DNA of 64,000 bases from Campanula takesimana (GCA_026119855.1 JAOWBW010001123.1:62001-126000), one strand, 5' to 3'; positions 12,444-23,967 are shown, counted from the first letter of the stretch. Translations and numbers: made by a program. The notes: generated by a model not told the origin, from the letters alone.

Positions 12444-14493
12444 CTACTCCACCTTCTGCTTCCCTTCAGCCTTGCTCATCACCTTCTTCCCGTCAACCTT
12501 TGGAATCTTTGCAACAATTCCTTCAACACTTTCAGAAAAATCCCCAATGAGGTTTCGTTTGACACCAACAGAGACATCAACAGGAAAAACCTTAGCTTTA
12601 AGTGGTTTCATAGGAGCAAAGCCAGGAGCAGGTTCATCAAAGCCATCGCTGGCAGCATCCCCAACGCTTGAAACATTAGCAAAGCTGGAAAATTCATTGA
12701 TCAAGGGAGTGTCTGAAGTCATTTTCAGAACAGGGAACGGACCAAGATTGACACCAGTAGAAAATTCTTTCAAGTTGACCTTGAACAAAGCTTGCAAACC
12801 GACCAACCTTGTTATCGCCTTAGGTAAACGCTGAAAAAGTTTGACATGCAGAATTAAATTAGTAGCGACATTAACAAAATAATTACTAATTTGGTGCAAC
12901 ATGAAACAGTTATTTAATACCTTTCCATTTGAAATAGCCTTAAGCTCAGCAGCAGTTTGACCTATAAGGTCGACACATTCCTTATCCCACAGTATAAAAG
13001 AAGCAACGCCCCAATTATCGGCGACTCGAATAGTGACTTTGTACCTCAATGTACCAAATGAATCAGCAACATCACAGTTTGTGCAGTAAAAGTTGTTTCC
13101 ACATGGAGACATTTTCTTAAAGCATTTTTTGCAAGCCACATAGAACCAATCGAACATAGGCTCAATCCCAACGACTTCACAGAACACCCAAAACTGGTCA
13201 ATCTGGGATATAAAAGTAATAAATTAAAAAAAGTTTTATGATTAATATGTTTGTTGAAAGAACCATATTTTAAAACAACAAACCTCGTGGAGCCTAATGA
13301 GCTGATTGAGATTACAAATCTTGTTCCTGTTCATTTGAAGGTCATCCAAAATGGTGACAGTGATAGGCATCGGCACATTTGTGACAGGAACATTGAAGTT
13401 GCCTTCCTCAACCAACCTTTAAACGTTAAATTTTTAGATATACAATGATAATATAAAACTGAACATGAATGATATAGAAATTAAGAACACTTACCCTACA
13501 CGAAACTGCTCAACTTCAGGCATATTTCCATTGAGAATGACTTTGGAGATTTTGAAGGTATTGGACAAACCAATCTGCCCCCTAAACGAACGCACCCTAC
13601 ACATTTGCATGATAACAACAACTGGACCATCATTGTTGTTCACATATGCTAGCAATTCTTCAGCATAGCTACCCCAAAGTGTACATGGAATGGATATGTC
13701 CCTGAAATATAAATGGATAATAAACATAAGATATAAAACTATGAAAAAAAAAAGTATAATAATTCACAACTTACATAAGATTTTTCAAGGTGATATCCAC
13801 CATTGATGTTTCCTTTCCAAGTACTTCCCTTGTCTGCCTACCACTTCTAGATGACAATAAACCAATGATATCTACACACACACATATTATTAAGCAATAT
13901 CCATCAATGAAATTATACTAATATAGTGTAATAAAATGATGTAAATGTTATTCGTAAATACCAATCAAAAGATCTTCATTGACGTTGCCCCACAACGCAA
14001 GATCATCATATGACTTGAATTCAAAAACATTGCGTGGGAAATTTGCATCAAAAACCTCAACAACTTGGGTTCTGGGGGTGAAAATAATCCTCCATTCAGC
14101 AGGGGATGTCTTGACCCTCATGTTATTGTGAGTGAGGACAAAATTGCTCACAGAAAACAGGTATTCCTCGCGCAAGATCTCCTTGAACTTTGGGATCAGA
14201 GCACGCTTAATAGAAGCATGAATTCTAGAACCCTATAATAGTAAGAAAAATGAAGCAATCAGTGAAACATTTACATTATGATTAGATATGTTAAGGCTGA
14301 AAAAAAAGGAAAAAGAAAAGAGTTTGATATAGAAAGAACTTACATTCTTGTCGTGGAACACACACTCAAGACTGTAAACGTTGTTTACATCATCACCACC
14401 ATGGAGACCGTAGCAACGCACAAGACGAACTGTGATCGTTTGGTCCATACTGGATGGGTCAAGGTCGTTAATCAGTTTGAACAAAGGAGGCAT
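12444..14493 (-). CDS. RPA70-like single-stranded DNA-binding protein, Helitron copy A
   Basis: Replication protein A large-subunit homologue, a known cargo gene of plant Helitrons, expected to coat single-stranded DNA during rolling-circle transposition. I infer seven exons: 14493-14344, 14232-13962, 13871-13775, 13701-13495, 13416-13284, 13202-12921 and 12830-12444. All introns have GT-AG borders and the joined frame is open, 508 residues. The start at 14493 (MPPLFKLIND) is used because the first 50-residue exon ends exactly at a GTAAG donor. Residues 1-140 fit the first OB fold and about 140-286 the second (DISIPCTLWG, FRGQIGLSNTFKISKV). Residues 287-380 contain a Cys4 zinc ribbon (C310, C313, C326, C329) typical of RPA70 DBD-C. 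A lysine-rich tail ends KQKVE. It is 508 residues against roughly 600-650 for cellular plant RPA70, and lacks the N-terminal protein-interaction domain. It shows no frameshift or stop, unlike the Rep/helicase downstream. Confidence 0.87.
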
Positions 14494-14641
14494 TTGACAC
14501 TTTGTGTTATGAACTGTGGTGTTAATAAGTTGTGAAGTGAAAATAATCAAAATGAATGCACAATTTATAGGCAGGATTAAGGGGATTGAATTTGAAGATG
14601 AATTCAAATTAAAAAAAAATCCCGCCCAAAAATAGGTAATC

Positions 14642-15122
14642 ATGGTCTACAATGGTACTAATCTGATCAGAAATTTGAGATGTAAATCAAAATTAGGTGA
14701 AATGGGTGATTACTCTTCGTTTTAAACCGTGATCGACCAATTGTACAACGGACTATAAATTGTTTACGATTTACAAAAGAAAAATGAAGGTAACGACGGT
14801 TAAGAAGAAGAACATCAACTCACCTCGGACGCCATGATAGACACGATGCGACATAAATGGTGGATTATCTCTCCAGATGCAGTATACGATTGCACTTATC
14901 TGATAAGAAATTTGAGATTAAAATAAAAAATAGATGAATTTGGTAATTACTCTTCGTATAAAATCCTAATTGTACGAATTGTGCAGCAGATTATAAAGTG
15001 TTCAGGATTTGAAGAAGAAAAATGAAGCTAATGCCGGTGGGGATGAATATCTACTCACATAGGACGGCATGATAGACACGATGCAAAGCAAACAGTCGGT
15101 TATCTCTCCAGATGTATACAGG
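14642..15122 (-). repeat. Tandem ~240-bp duplication upstream of RPA copy A
   Basis: Two diverged units are present, about 14642-14885 and 14886-15122. Shared landmarks are ctgat(c/a)agaaatttgaga, attactcttcgt, a Gly-like 'catgatagacacgatgc' and 'atctctccagatg'. Each unit contains, on the minus strand, an ATG (near 14835 and 15070) followed within about 10 bases by a GTGAGT-type donor. Each could therefore be an alternative promoter/first exon, but transcripts are needed to show it. Confidence 0.65.
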
Positions 15123-15256
15123 GTAATCCCACGATTTAGTCCGAAATATCCTCCGCAATTTCATCGGTTTCTGTTTAAATTAGATTTAACCTAATACAAA
15201 ATGGCCTATTAGTGTAGCACAAAGCCACAAATAAAAAATAACAACTGAATAACAAT

Positions 15257-15519
15257 TACTACCTTTGTCCCTAAATGAGTGTCCAAATTTCATTTTAAGG
15301 GACACTGAAAATCCCAACTTTTTGAACAATTTGGTAACAACGATTCATATACAATCTTGTAATCTCCTTTCCAAACCTTTAGTTTTGCACGTATAAAGAA
15401 ACCGGTGAAAAAATTTCTAAAAAAAAAACATTTAGGGAGAAAGTCATGTTAAAAAACGACACTCATTTAGGGACAGAGATTTCTTGAAAATGGACACTAA
15501 TTTTGGGACAGAGGGAGTA
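15257..15519. mobile_element. Stowaway-type MITE, same family as 10653-10914
   Basis: It begins tactacctttgtccctaaat and ends ttttgggacagagggagta, with TA at both edges. The interior is nearly identical to the copy at 10653-10914. Confidence 0.85.
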
Positions 15520-15599
15520 CTATTTTATAAATTAATTATTAATTATTAATATGAAAAAAAAGGAAAAAAATGAATATGTATTATTTAAAGTTTAATATC

Positions 15600-16176
15600 A
15601 AAAATAGCACTCCATCTATCCAATAATGATAGTCCTACAATCTCGTTGTTATTATAAAAGTATTTTGCTAATAAATATTACAACTTTAGTTATTTTAATG
15701 AAAGTTGTGAAGTAGCTTTAATACAACATTATAAATATAAATAATGCCAATTTTTTTCTTCAACTCAATACGGGTAAAATTATTATGAGTGATATACTAT
15801 TAGGTTGTTCGTAATGGAAACATAGAGAGTACAATTCTATTACTGATGTAGTACGTTGAAATGTGTATTTTACCTATCAGTATAAATTAATAAGTAATTT
15901 ATTATCATCAAAAAATTGTTTACAAAAAAAATTACCCATTTATCATTTAGCTTTTATATATTAATAATAGTACTTACTCCCTTCATCCGAAAATTGTAGT
16001 GGTTATATAACTTTGTATTACATATAAAGTTTTGGTAAAAATTAATACTAATTTAATTATTGAAATAAAAATGTAAATGTTGAGGTCATCATAAGAAGTG
16101 GATCTAGGAAATGGTCAATATTTGATCGTGGAAACATCGAACATAGTAAAGCTAACATTCCGAACAGAGGGAAAAT
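15600..16176. mobile_element. Two worn MITE-like stretches
   Basis: A possible MITE runs from 15608 (cactccatctatccaataat) to about 15832 (cgtaatggaaacatagagagta). A second runs from about 15973 (tactcccttcatccgaaaat) to 16176 (cattccgaacagagggaaaa). Both keep only partial inverted termini. Confidence 0.4.
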
Positions 16177-16206
16177 GTTGATATGTGTTGTATACTATTA
16201 AGAAGA

Positions 16207-16345
16207 TGGGACCCAAAAAAAATTGAAATGATCTTGGCCGCCCCCTGATTTGTGTATGTATGTGGTCTTGATCTGAGCCGTTGGGTGGAAAGGTGGAGCT
16301 AACTCGATTGAGCGGTTCCGGGTTCGAATTTATTAGGAAAAAGTA
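16207..16345. repeat. Dispersed repeat related to 32262-32455, SINE-like
   Basis: The run gacccaaaaaaaattgaaat followed by 'atctt(g/a)gccgc' and 'gagccgttgggtgga...ggtggag...gcggttccgggt' recurs at 32343-32452. The copy here ends ggttcgaatt, which resembles an RNA polymerase III B box. It may be a tRNA-derived SINE, but I cannot place an A box or a poly-A tail with confidence. Confidence 0.4.
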
Positions 16346-17110
16346 TGATTTAAATTCAATTATAATTCAATAAGTAGTCACCCACTCACTCCGTCACTAT
16401 TTACCTTACAAAGGCAATGAAAAATTTGTAAACTTTCTAGTAATTTTGACTAACTTATGCAAATAAATAGATTATCATTTTTTAAGAATAAAAATTAGTA
16501 ATGGATATATTTATAATAAAACAATAATCAAACATGCAAAAATAAACGAAGAGATAAATAGAACATTTTTTCATTCATATATTAAGCAATAATTCAATAT
16601 TTGCATAGCCTGCAATTACACACATGTTTCAATTATGAGGCCCAAAAATTTTAAACAGTTCATTGCATTTGGTCCCAAAACCCATAAAAGCCAAAACTAA
16701 TAGTACCACAAATTTTCATCAAGAACTGCAGAAAGCCAGAAACATGTACTCCATCCGTCCCAATATTTGCATAGCCTGCAATAATTCAATACGTAGAAAA
16801 ATTTTCATTCATAACATCAAGTACATAAAATGAATTCCATTCTATGGAGTCCACAGTTCAACCTAACAAAAAAGGAGTACATGGGTTGAAATCAAACCAC
16901 CGACAACATCTAAGATGTGGCAATTAAAAAGTTTCATAAGGAAACTCACAACTATCACCTTACTACAACCATTCAACAGCAACACAAGCCATACACAGAA
17001 TTCCAACATACATAATTAACATACCATAAACAAACCAAAATGACACATGATAACTACTTAAACCAAAAGAGTGTGTCCCATATCAATTTGACAGAAGTCA
17101 AACACAGTGA
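16346..17110. other. Noncoding Helitron interior between RPA copies
   Basis: AT-rich sequence. A lone MITE terminus (tactccatccgtcccaatat) lies near 16748. From about 16790 to the second RPA stop the sequence resembles 12120-12440, the 3' side of the first RPA copy. This shows that the duplicated module included downstream as well as coding sequence. Confidence 0.5.
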
Positions 17111-19164
17111 CTACTCCACTGTTTGTCTCCCTTCAACCTTGCTAAACTTATGTTTCCCTTCAACCTTTGCAGCCTTGGCAACAACTCCTTCACCACTTTC
17201 AGAAAATTCCTCAATGCAATTTCGTTTAACACCTACATACATATCAACTGGAACAACCTTTTTTGTGACTGGATTGATAGGAGTGTAGACAGGGGCAGGT
17301 TTGTCAACAGCGTCATGCTCTCCTAGCCCAACGTTTGACACATTAGCAAAGTTGGAAAACTCATTGATCAAGCTATTGTCTGAGGTGATTTTCAGAACAG
17401 TGAATGGAGCAAGGTTGACACCAGTCGCAATTTTTTTCAATTTCACCTTGAACAGCCCTTGCAATCCCACCAACCTTGTTATTGCCTTAGGTATACGCTA
17501 AAAAAGTTCGCGAAAAAAAAAATTAGTAATGACAGTAACGAATTACTTTCAGCATCAGTGTAATTTATAAAAGTTATTTTATACCTTGCCATTTGAAAAA
17601 GCCTTAAGCTCAGCAGCAGTTTGACCTATGAGGTCAACACATTCCTTATCCGACAATATCAAAGAAGCCACACCCCAATTATCGGCGACTCGAACAATGA
17701 CTTTGTACCTCAAAGTGCCAATTGGATAATCAATATCACAGTTGGAGCAGACAAAATTGTTATCACATAGAGACATCTTCTTTAAGCATCTTTTGCAAGA
17801 TGCATAAAACCATTGAAACATAGGCTCAATCCCAACAACTTCACAGAATACCCAAACTTGGCCAACCTGAAATATAAAAGCAATAAATTAAAAGAAGTTG
17901 TAGGCATAAATTTTTTTTTGAAAGAACCATATTTTAAAATAACACACCTCACGAACTGTAATGATTTGATTGACATTACGAATCTTGTGCCTGTTCATTT
18001 GAAGGTCATCCCTAATGGTTACAGTGGGAAGCAAAGGCTTAGCCGTGACAGGAACATTGAAACTACCTTCCTCAACCAACCTTTAAACATTAAAATTTTT
18101 AAGATAAAATAACAATATAAAAGTGAACATAAACAATAAAGAAAGTAATAACACTTACCCAACACGAAATTGGTAAACTTCAGGCATATTTCCATCGAAA
18201 ATGACTTTGGAGATTTTGAAGGTATTAGACAACCTAATTTGACCCCTAAACGAACGACGCTTACACATTTGCATGATAACAACAACTGGACCATCATTTT
18301 TTTCCACATATGTCAGCAATTCATCAGCATAGTTCCCCCAAATAGTACATGGAATGGAAATGTCCCTAAAATATAAAAGGAAATAAACATTAGTTATACA
18401 ACTGTGAAAAAAAAAGAAATTATAATTTATACTCACTCAGAACTTACTTAAGATTTTTCAAGGTGATATCAACCATAGATGTTTCCTTTCCAAGTACTTC
18501 CCTTGTGTACCTTCCACTTCGAAACGACAACAATCCAATGATATCTAGGAAAAAACAAATTACTAAGAAATATTCATCCATGCCAATTAAAAAATTAGTG
18601 AATTAGAAAAAGATGGAAATAATAAGCGATATTACCAATCAAAAGATCTTCATTAACATTCTGCAATATTGCAAGATCATCATATGACTTGAAATCAAAA
18701 ACATTACGTGGGAAGTTAGCATGAAAAACCTCAAAGACATGAGTCTTATGTGTAAAGATAATCCTCAATTTAGCGGATGAGGTCTTGATCCTCATGTTAT
18801 TATTAGTGAGGACAAAGTTCTTCACAGCAAATATGTGTTCCTCACGCAATATATGCTTGAACTTAGGAATCAGAGCACGCTTAATAGAAGCGTGGATTCT
18901 GCATCCCTGAAATTTAATCAAATATAGCATACTTAGAATACAACGTAAACAATATAAATAGCCTGTAATAATACTAATCGAAAAAAAATACAGAGTGATA
19001 AAGAAAGAAATTACATTCTTATCATGAAAAACACACTCCAGACTGTAAACATCGTTTATATCATCACCAACATGGAGGTCATAGGAACGCACAAGACGAA
19101 CCTTGATAGCTTGATTCAAACTGGATGGTTCAAGGTCATTAAGCACTTTGAATAGGGGAGGCAT
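17111..19164 (-). CDS. RPA70-like single-stranded DNA-binding protein, Helitron copy B
   Basis: Second RPA large-subunit homologue, collinear with copy A. Inferred exons are 19164-19015, 18906-18636, 18544-18448, 18365-18159, 18080-17948, 17866-17585 and 17497-17111, all with GT-AG introns. Each exon has exactly the same length as its partner in copy A (150, 271, 97, 207, 133, 282, 387), giving again 508 residues with no stop or frameshift. The start (MPPLFKVLND) and the zinc ribbon C310/C313/C326/C329 (CKRC ... CSNC) are kept. Many amino-acid changes separate the two copies (for example the exon-6 start IDQFWVFC versus VGQVWVFC, and a divergent C-terminal tail ending GRQTVE). They are therefore old duplicates, not a recent or artefactual doubling. 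Preserved length and frame over that divergence suggest purifying selection. The likely role is ssDNA protection in Helitron transposition. Confidence 0.87.
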
Positions 19165-19369
19165 TTCAAACTTTGTGATCCACCAGCAGCTGTTGAGAAG
19201 TTATGAAAATGATGAACAGTGAATGAACATTACAAAATGAAAAAGATTCAAAATACAATTAAATAGAAACTCCATATAAAGACAAAATAAATTGAATTTG
19301 GGATGAAACACCACCAAAATAGACAAATTGAAATAGAATTTGGGAGGAAATACACCAAAATAGTAAATC

Positions 19370-19800
19370 ATAGTTTACAAATGTACTTATCTGATGCGGC
19401 ATTTCAGATTAAAATACAAATTAGATGGAATTAGTTAATACTCTTCATACGAAACCCTAATTGCACGAATTGTAGATCCGATTATAAAGTGTTTGAAGAA
19501 TTAAATAAGAAAAATGAATCCATCGTTGGTGGAGAAGAAGAACAACTGACCTTTCTACAATTGTACTCATCTGATAAAAATTTTGAGATTAAAATCAAAA
19601 TTAGATGAAATAGTTAATTACTCTTCGTATAGAACCAAAATTGAACATATCGTAGATCAGGTATACAGTGTTTACGATTGGAATAAGACAAAAATTAAGG
19701 TAATGGCGGTGGAGAGGAAGATCAACTAACCTCAGACGGCATGATAGAGATAATGCGAATGAAATGGTAGTTCTCTCTTCAGGTGTATACAGTGCGGCGG
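19370..19800 (-). repeat. Tandem duplication upstream of RPA copy B
   Basis: Two diverged units, about 19370-19555 and 19556-19800, share 'actyatctgat', 'gagattaaaat', 'attactcttcgta' and 'gtggagagaag'-like blocks. They match the paired units upstream of copy A. The distal unit includes a minus-strand ATG (near 19741) just before a GTTAGT donor-like site. This resembles a duplicated promoter/first-exon module. Confidence 0.6.
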
Positions 19801-19935
19801 AAAATTGGGGAAGAAAGGTAACCCCGTTATTTCCTCCGAAATATCCCAAGTTTTGGTGAGTAATAACAGAAATAATGAAGGACGAAATGACGGAATTGCC
19901 CTTTTGCTGTTTGAGCGCCAAAACAGAAATGAGGC

Positions 19936-19960
19936 TATCCTCTCTTTATATTGTTATAGA
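19936..19960 (-). other. Helitron 5' terminus
   Basis: Read on the minus strand, the sequence starts TCTATAACAATATAAAGAG at 19960 and is preceded by A. This follows the A|TC rule and the TCTATACTATATTAA-type 5' ends of plant Helitrons. The position agrees with the empty-site paralogue at 2431-2515. Confidence 0.85.
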
Positions 19961-20434
19961 TGACGAAGGGCATAGTATTTGTCAAACTCACTAAGAAGTC
20001 AATTCACTGTTTACGTAAACGCAAAATCTTGGGAAAAACGTGTTTTTAAAAAAAACGCAGTGGCATTTTTTGTAAATAATCAGAAAGTGTTAGTGTTGTG
20101 ACTATAAAAGTAAGTAGGATAAAGAATGGGTGTGAGGAATAGTAAAGAATTTTTACTATTTTTTGTAATATGCCCATTTAAATGGGACACCCAAAAAAGA
20201 AATTGTGTCCATTAGTCCGCGACCAAGGAACCATTGGTCAATTGTATTGGTCAATGTTTATAACAATCCTCATTTATTTTTCTTCTTAATTTGACCAATT
20301 TTTATTTCCAATATCACACGAAAAATGATGAGAAAGCAAGGAACTATATTAATAAGTGTCATGGCTCGTATTAAAAACTTATGTGATATGTGAGATGGTC
20401 TCACATATGAAACGTGAGTAAATAGTTTGCCTCT
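19961..20434. other. Noncoding flank right of the Helitron
   Basis: This continues the sequence found left of 3467. It contains 'aaatgggacacccaaaa' and 'atgagaccatctcac'-like inverted bits that look like fragments of other MITEs, but no complete element and no gene. Confidence 0.45.
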
Positions 20435-20442
20435 ATATGAAT

Positions 20443-21189
20443 TAGGGGTGTAAATGGTTCGGTTTGGCTCGGTCTCGGCTGTTTTAGAGATCAAACCACT
20501 AATCATCAGTTTGGGAAATGCCAAACCGAACCACGAAAAATTTCAAACCGAACCAAACCAAACCGCCATGGTTTGGTTCAGACCGCGGTTCAGTAATGTG
20601 GTCCAGACTGCGGTTTAGACCGTGGTCTAGAATATGGTTTAGATCGTGGTTTAAACCACCATTCACACCAAGGTTCATATCACGATTCACATTATGGTTT
20701 ACACTCTGTTTAAAAGAGAAAATTCGGAAGAATGAAAATATCAAACGAATAAAGAAGCCGAAGGAAGTGAATACACTACAAAACTTTGTTAACTATGTGC
20801 CTCAATGAATATAACATTTGATGAAATGAATATTGAATAAGATGCAAAACGAGAGTTAAGAATGATGTAATGTATTGTAAATTATTTTAATAATTTGAAG
20901 GTGAATGTTACTTAACATACAAATATATGAATAATATATGTGGTCTGGCGGTTTGGTCTGGTGGTTCGGTCTGATGGTTCGGTCCGGCGGTTCGGTCTGA
21001 CGGTTTGGTTTGGTTTGGTTCGGTCTGATTTGGTCTGGAGGGGTCAGACCACAAACCAAACTGAACCATGCGGTTTACCAATTTTTGAGACCGAACCGAA
21101 CTACTTGTGCTTAAAAACCGAACCAAACCGTATGGTTTAGTTCGGTTCGATCCCAAACCGCAGTTTGGACCGAACCACTGACACCCCTA
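20443..21189. mobile_element. hAT-type non-autonomous element (747 bp, perfect 8-bp TSD)
   Basis: The left end TAGGGGTGTAAATGGTTCGG and the right end CCGAACCACTGACACCCCTA are inverted. The flanks carry a perfect 8-bp duplication ATATGAAT (20435-20442, 21190-21197). Subterminal regions on both sides are dense in GGTTCGGTTTGG/CCAAACCGAACC units, typical of subterminal transposase-binding repeats. Open frames through these repeats are compositional and not genes. Confidence 0.92.
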
Positions 21190-21197
21190 ATATGAAT

Positions 21198-22079
21198 GGA
21201 ACGGGGCAAACTCATTTTCTCTCGTATTAAGATTCGTCTAATGTCTATGTCTAATGTAGTATCAGTCCCTATGTTTCTGCGTGTGTAAATTAGTGGCCGG
21301 GTTGGGTAAATAAGTAAATTATCCGCCGACAAAGGGATGCGTTTTGGATACTTAAAGATCTAAAAACACGGGTTTATGTTATTATAGGTAGAGAAACACG
21401 TCCCTTTACTCAATCCACGTGTCACATTGGTTGGTGTGAAAAACTTGTAGGGAGAACGATAGTGGTCCCCATTTGGTCTGCAGAGACAGACAGAAATAGC
21501 ACATCGGGGGCCTCTTTATAACGCGAAAACGTGAGGTGGATGGGGACCACGTGTCATTTTCTGATTGTCCCTCGCCCCCCTCTTAATTTGATGATCATTA
21601 CAGTACGTTTTTAAGCCGAGAAAATCTTCAGTATCACTTTTGGTGTACCATTATGTATTACAATTGATCCAATGGTTATAAGTTATTAAGAATGAAATAA
21701 TTATGATATTACAAATAACGCATAGCCGTCAGATCATTTGTGGTACACAAGTAATACACAAATTGTACTACAGAGGATTTCATCTCGGTTTTAACGGAGG
21801 GGTCGCACCTACCAGATTAAGGCCGTTCTATGAACTAGTGGCTTTAAGCGAGGGTGGAATGGAGCCAATGATCACCATAAATAAATGGCACTCTCTATGT
21901 CTAGTGGTGGAGGGCAGCACGTACTCCATCAAATTTATCCTTTGAACAAGTTGTTCACTTTCAAGCTTAGAGTTGGTTTATGAAGGAATTAGATTTGCAA
22001 CAGCAAAATTTTGTATTAAGTGTGTGTTAAAAGAGTTCCATTGTGTATAAATTTCACTTGTATGTAATGATATTGTTAC
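21198..22079. other. Noncoding, with two G-box sites
   Basis: No gene was recognised. CACGTGTCA (a G-box/ABRE-like core) occurs near 21416 and near 21549, in an unusually GC-rich 200-bp stretch that could be an old promoter. About 21634-21767 is a worn foldback stretch (gtgtaccattatgta... / ...ttgtggtacacaag) related to the element at 36449-36603. Confidence 0.35.
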
Positions 22080-22570
22080 GACTCGGACTATCCGCTACAT
22101 AATCACCAAAATAACTTTGGTTTATTTGGTTTATCACAGGTCCACCAAAAGTTTATAGTTGTTATTGGTGCTCAATAGTAGTATTATGAAAGCTTATATA
22201 TCACAATTAAAGTCACACTTTTCCAAAGTGAGATGCGGGATATTACAATCTTCCCCACTCAAATCTTTGCTTTCCCTGCAAGGCCAAACAATACCCATAT
22301 CATAACTCCGGGCGAGCTCACAAGACTTATGGTCGGTGTTACGCTCGGTTACCATTTGTAACGACTCGAATCTCGAGACCCATTCTGCTAAATAAGTTCC
22401 ACGGACTGCCCATTGAACACAAGCAACTTTGGTCCACTTGTCTTACCACATATTCACCCAAAAGATCATGAATGTTATTGGTGTCTAGTAGTAGTATTGT
22501 GGAGGCTTATATATCACAAACAAATTCCACATATTTTTGATATTGGATATGTTACAGATATTTACAACCA
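22080..22570. repeat. Two diverged direct repeats, unclassified
   Basis: Fragments such as attggtg(c/t)(t)caatagtagtatt followed by 'gcttatatatcac' occur at 22158-22204 and again at 22475-22516, with related flanks (acgactcg at 22080 and 22353). The unit may be a transposon fragment or degenerate LTR. Termini and target duplications were not found. Confidence 0.45.
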
Positions 22571-22582
22571 TTCCCCTCTCTC

Positions 22583-22842
22583 CAGAGGCGGAGCCACGCC
22601 TATTGATAAGGGGGCAATTGCCCCCATTGAATTTTCATTTTGTACCAAATTAGCACTAGTAAATTTTTATATTTGTTATTTTTACTATGAAAACTTGTAT
22701 TTGCCTCCCTTTAGATCAAGAAAAAATAACACTAAATCATATTTTTGCCCCCTTTCAAAATTAAATTTAGGTATTACATAACAATACTCGAAAATAAAAA
22801 TAATCTTGCCCCCGTTACAAGAAAATCCTGGCTCCGCCACTG
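22583..22842. mobile_element. hAT MITE with CAGTGGCGGAGCC-type ends (260 bp)
   Basis: The left end CAGAGGCGGAGCCACG and the right end CTGGCTCCGCCACTG are inverted. The flanks CCTCTCTC and CCTCACTC are an 8-bp duplication with one mismatch. The interior palindrome GGGGGCAATTGCCCCC near 22610-22625 is shared with the second copy at 31238-31491, which lies in the opposite orientation. Confidence 0.85.
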
Positions 22843-22850
22843 CCTCACTC

Positions 22851-23962
22851 TCTCCCCCTGCCTGGAGAAACCCTAATCACTTTTCATCTCCACTGCTGCT
22901 CACTCAACAAGTATAATTGTTAAAGAAAACAATGATGAAGATTGTAAGAAAAGAAATAGAGGAAATATGTATCTTTTCGGTTCCTCCATCTATTTCCCCT
23001 CTCTTAATCTCTCGTTCGCTTTCTACTTTTGGGCGATCTTCATCACTCCATTCTTGGTAAATGATTATGTATACATTTTATGTTTTCTTTATGCATTCTC
23101 TTTTTGTGCAGTCGAAAAATTTTTGATTACCGTCCCAGAATTAGAATTTATATCATTCGTCAAAAGCTCATGTCTTCTATCCATTGTGTTAAGAGCCTTT
23201 GTATTTGTATGATGTTTGAATTTATTCTTGTTGCAATACTTGAGACGTTTGGTTGGGCACTTATTCCTAACCCAAATGCTTTAATTTCTCATGTTCACAA
23301 AGCCTCGTGTGAGAATTTTCTAAATGCCGCATTTGGGCAGTATTCACATTATACTTGGAGATATAAAGAGGTAACGAGACTGACAGGTCCTTTCTAATAG
23401 GTAGAAGTCCCTGACTCCTCCCCAAAGCTCATCTGACCCCAAGGTGGTATGTATCCTTCTTTGCTTTGTTCCAATAGAGTCTAAGGCAAAGCTTATTACC
23501 CTTCCATTCATTAGCAGCCAGCTAATGGACTATTCTGTAGCTACGACAGCGTCGAGCTGGTTAAGCATTAGGCGTTTTAGGTCATTATTCATAAAGGCAT
23601 TAAATAGGGATTTGACTACGGGGATATCATTAGCAAAAAAGAAAAAATATGATACGGGTGATGTTCGAAGTTAATAGCTTAATTATTTTGTTGAGAGTTG
23701 CATATTGCGTAGCAATCCTTATATTTAAGATGAGTCTCCAATTATTGTGAAATGACCACATCTTTATATACTTATGCTAGTATGCATTATTTGCTTTAGA
23801 AGGAAAATAAAAGAATATCGTACTCTCTCCCTCCTAGAGTAAAGTCATACTTTTCTTTTTGGCACATAGTAATGTAAGAGTTTCATTCCTAAAATGATAA
23901 ATGTTAAATATTGTTTGGATAACTTTGTCCTTATAATGATTGTGTAATTACAGAAAAATGAA
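22851..23962. other. Unassigned sequence, no gene supported
   Basis: Plus-strand open frames at 22967-23212, 23080-23397 and 23444-23674 have no recognised domain. The 23390-23660 part is more GC-rich than its surroundings and could be a fragment of a gene or an organelle-derived insert; I cannot decide. From 23820 on, a single MITE-like terminus (gtactctctccctcct) precedes the solo LTR. Confidence 0.35.
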
Positions 23963-23967
23963 CACGT

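Larger units (their letters stand above)
3467..19960 (-). mobile_element. Helitron, 16.5 kb, with Rep/helicase and two RPA genes
   Basis: On the minus strand the element begins TCTATAACAATATAAAGAG at 19960, a typical plant Helitron 5' terminus. It ends at 3467 with a GC-rich hairpin and CTAG, matching the CTRR rule. It sits between A (3466 complemented to T) and T (19961), the expected AT target, with no target duplication. All three genes inside (Rep/helicase and two RPA70-like genes) run in the same minus direction, as in autonomous plant Helitrons. The paralogous sequence at 2431-2515 supports both ends. Several Stowaway MITEs have inserted inside (10239-10490, 10653-10914, 15257-15519). 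The Rep/helicase frame is broken, so this copy probably could move only with help from another copy. Confidence 0.88.

Noticed and set aside
16190..16207. Alternative Helitron 5' end (minus TCTTCTTAATAGTATAC at 16206, preceded by A)
   Set aside because: It obeys the A|TC rule and would give a 12.7-kb element with one RPA gene. The end at 19960 fits the plant 5' consensus better and is supported by the empty-site paralogue at 2431-2515.
20518..21156. Overlapping open frames rich in Arg/Pro/Asn/Lys-Pro-Asn-Gln on both strands
   Set aside because: They are translations of the GGTTCGGTTTGG subterminal repeats of the hAT element, not genes.
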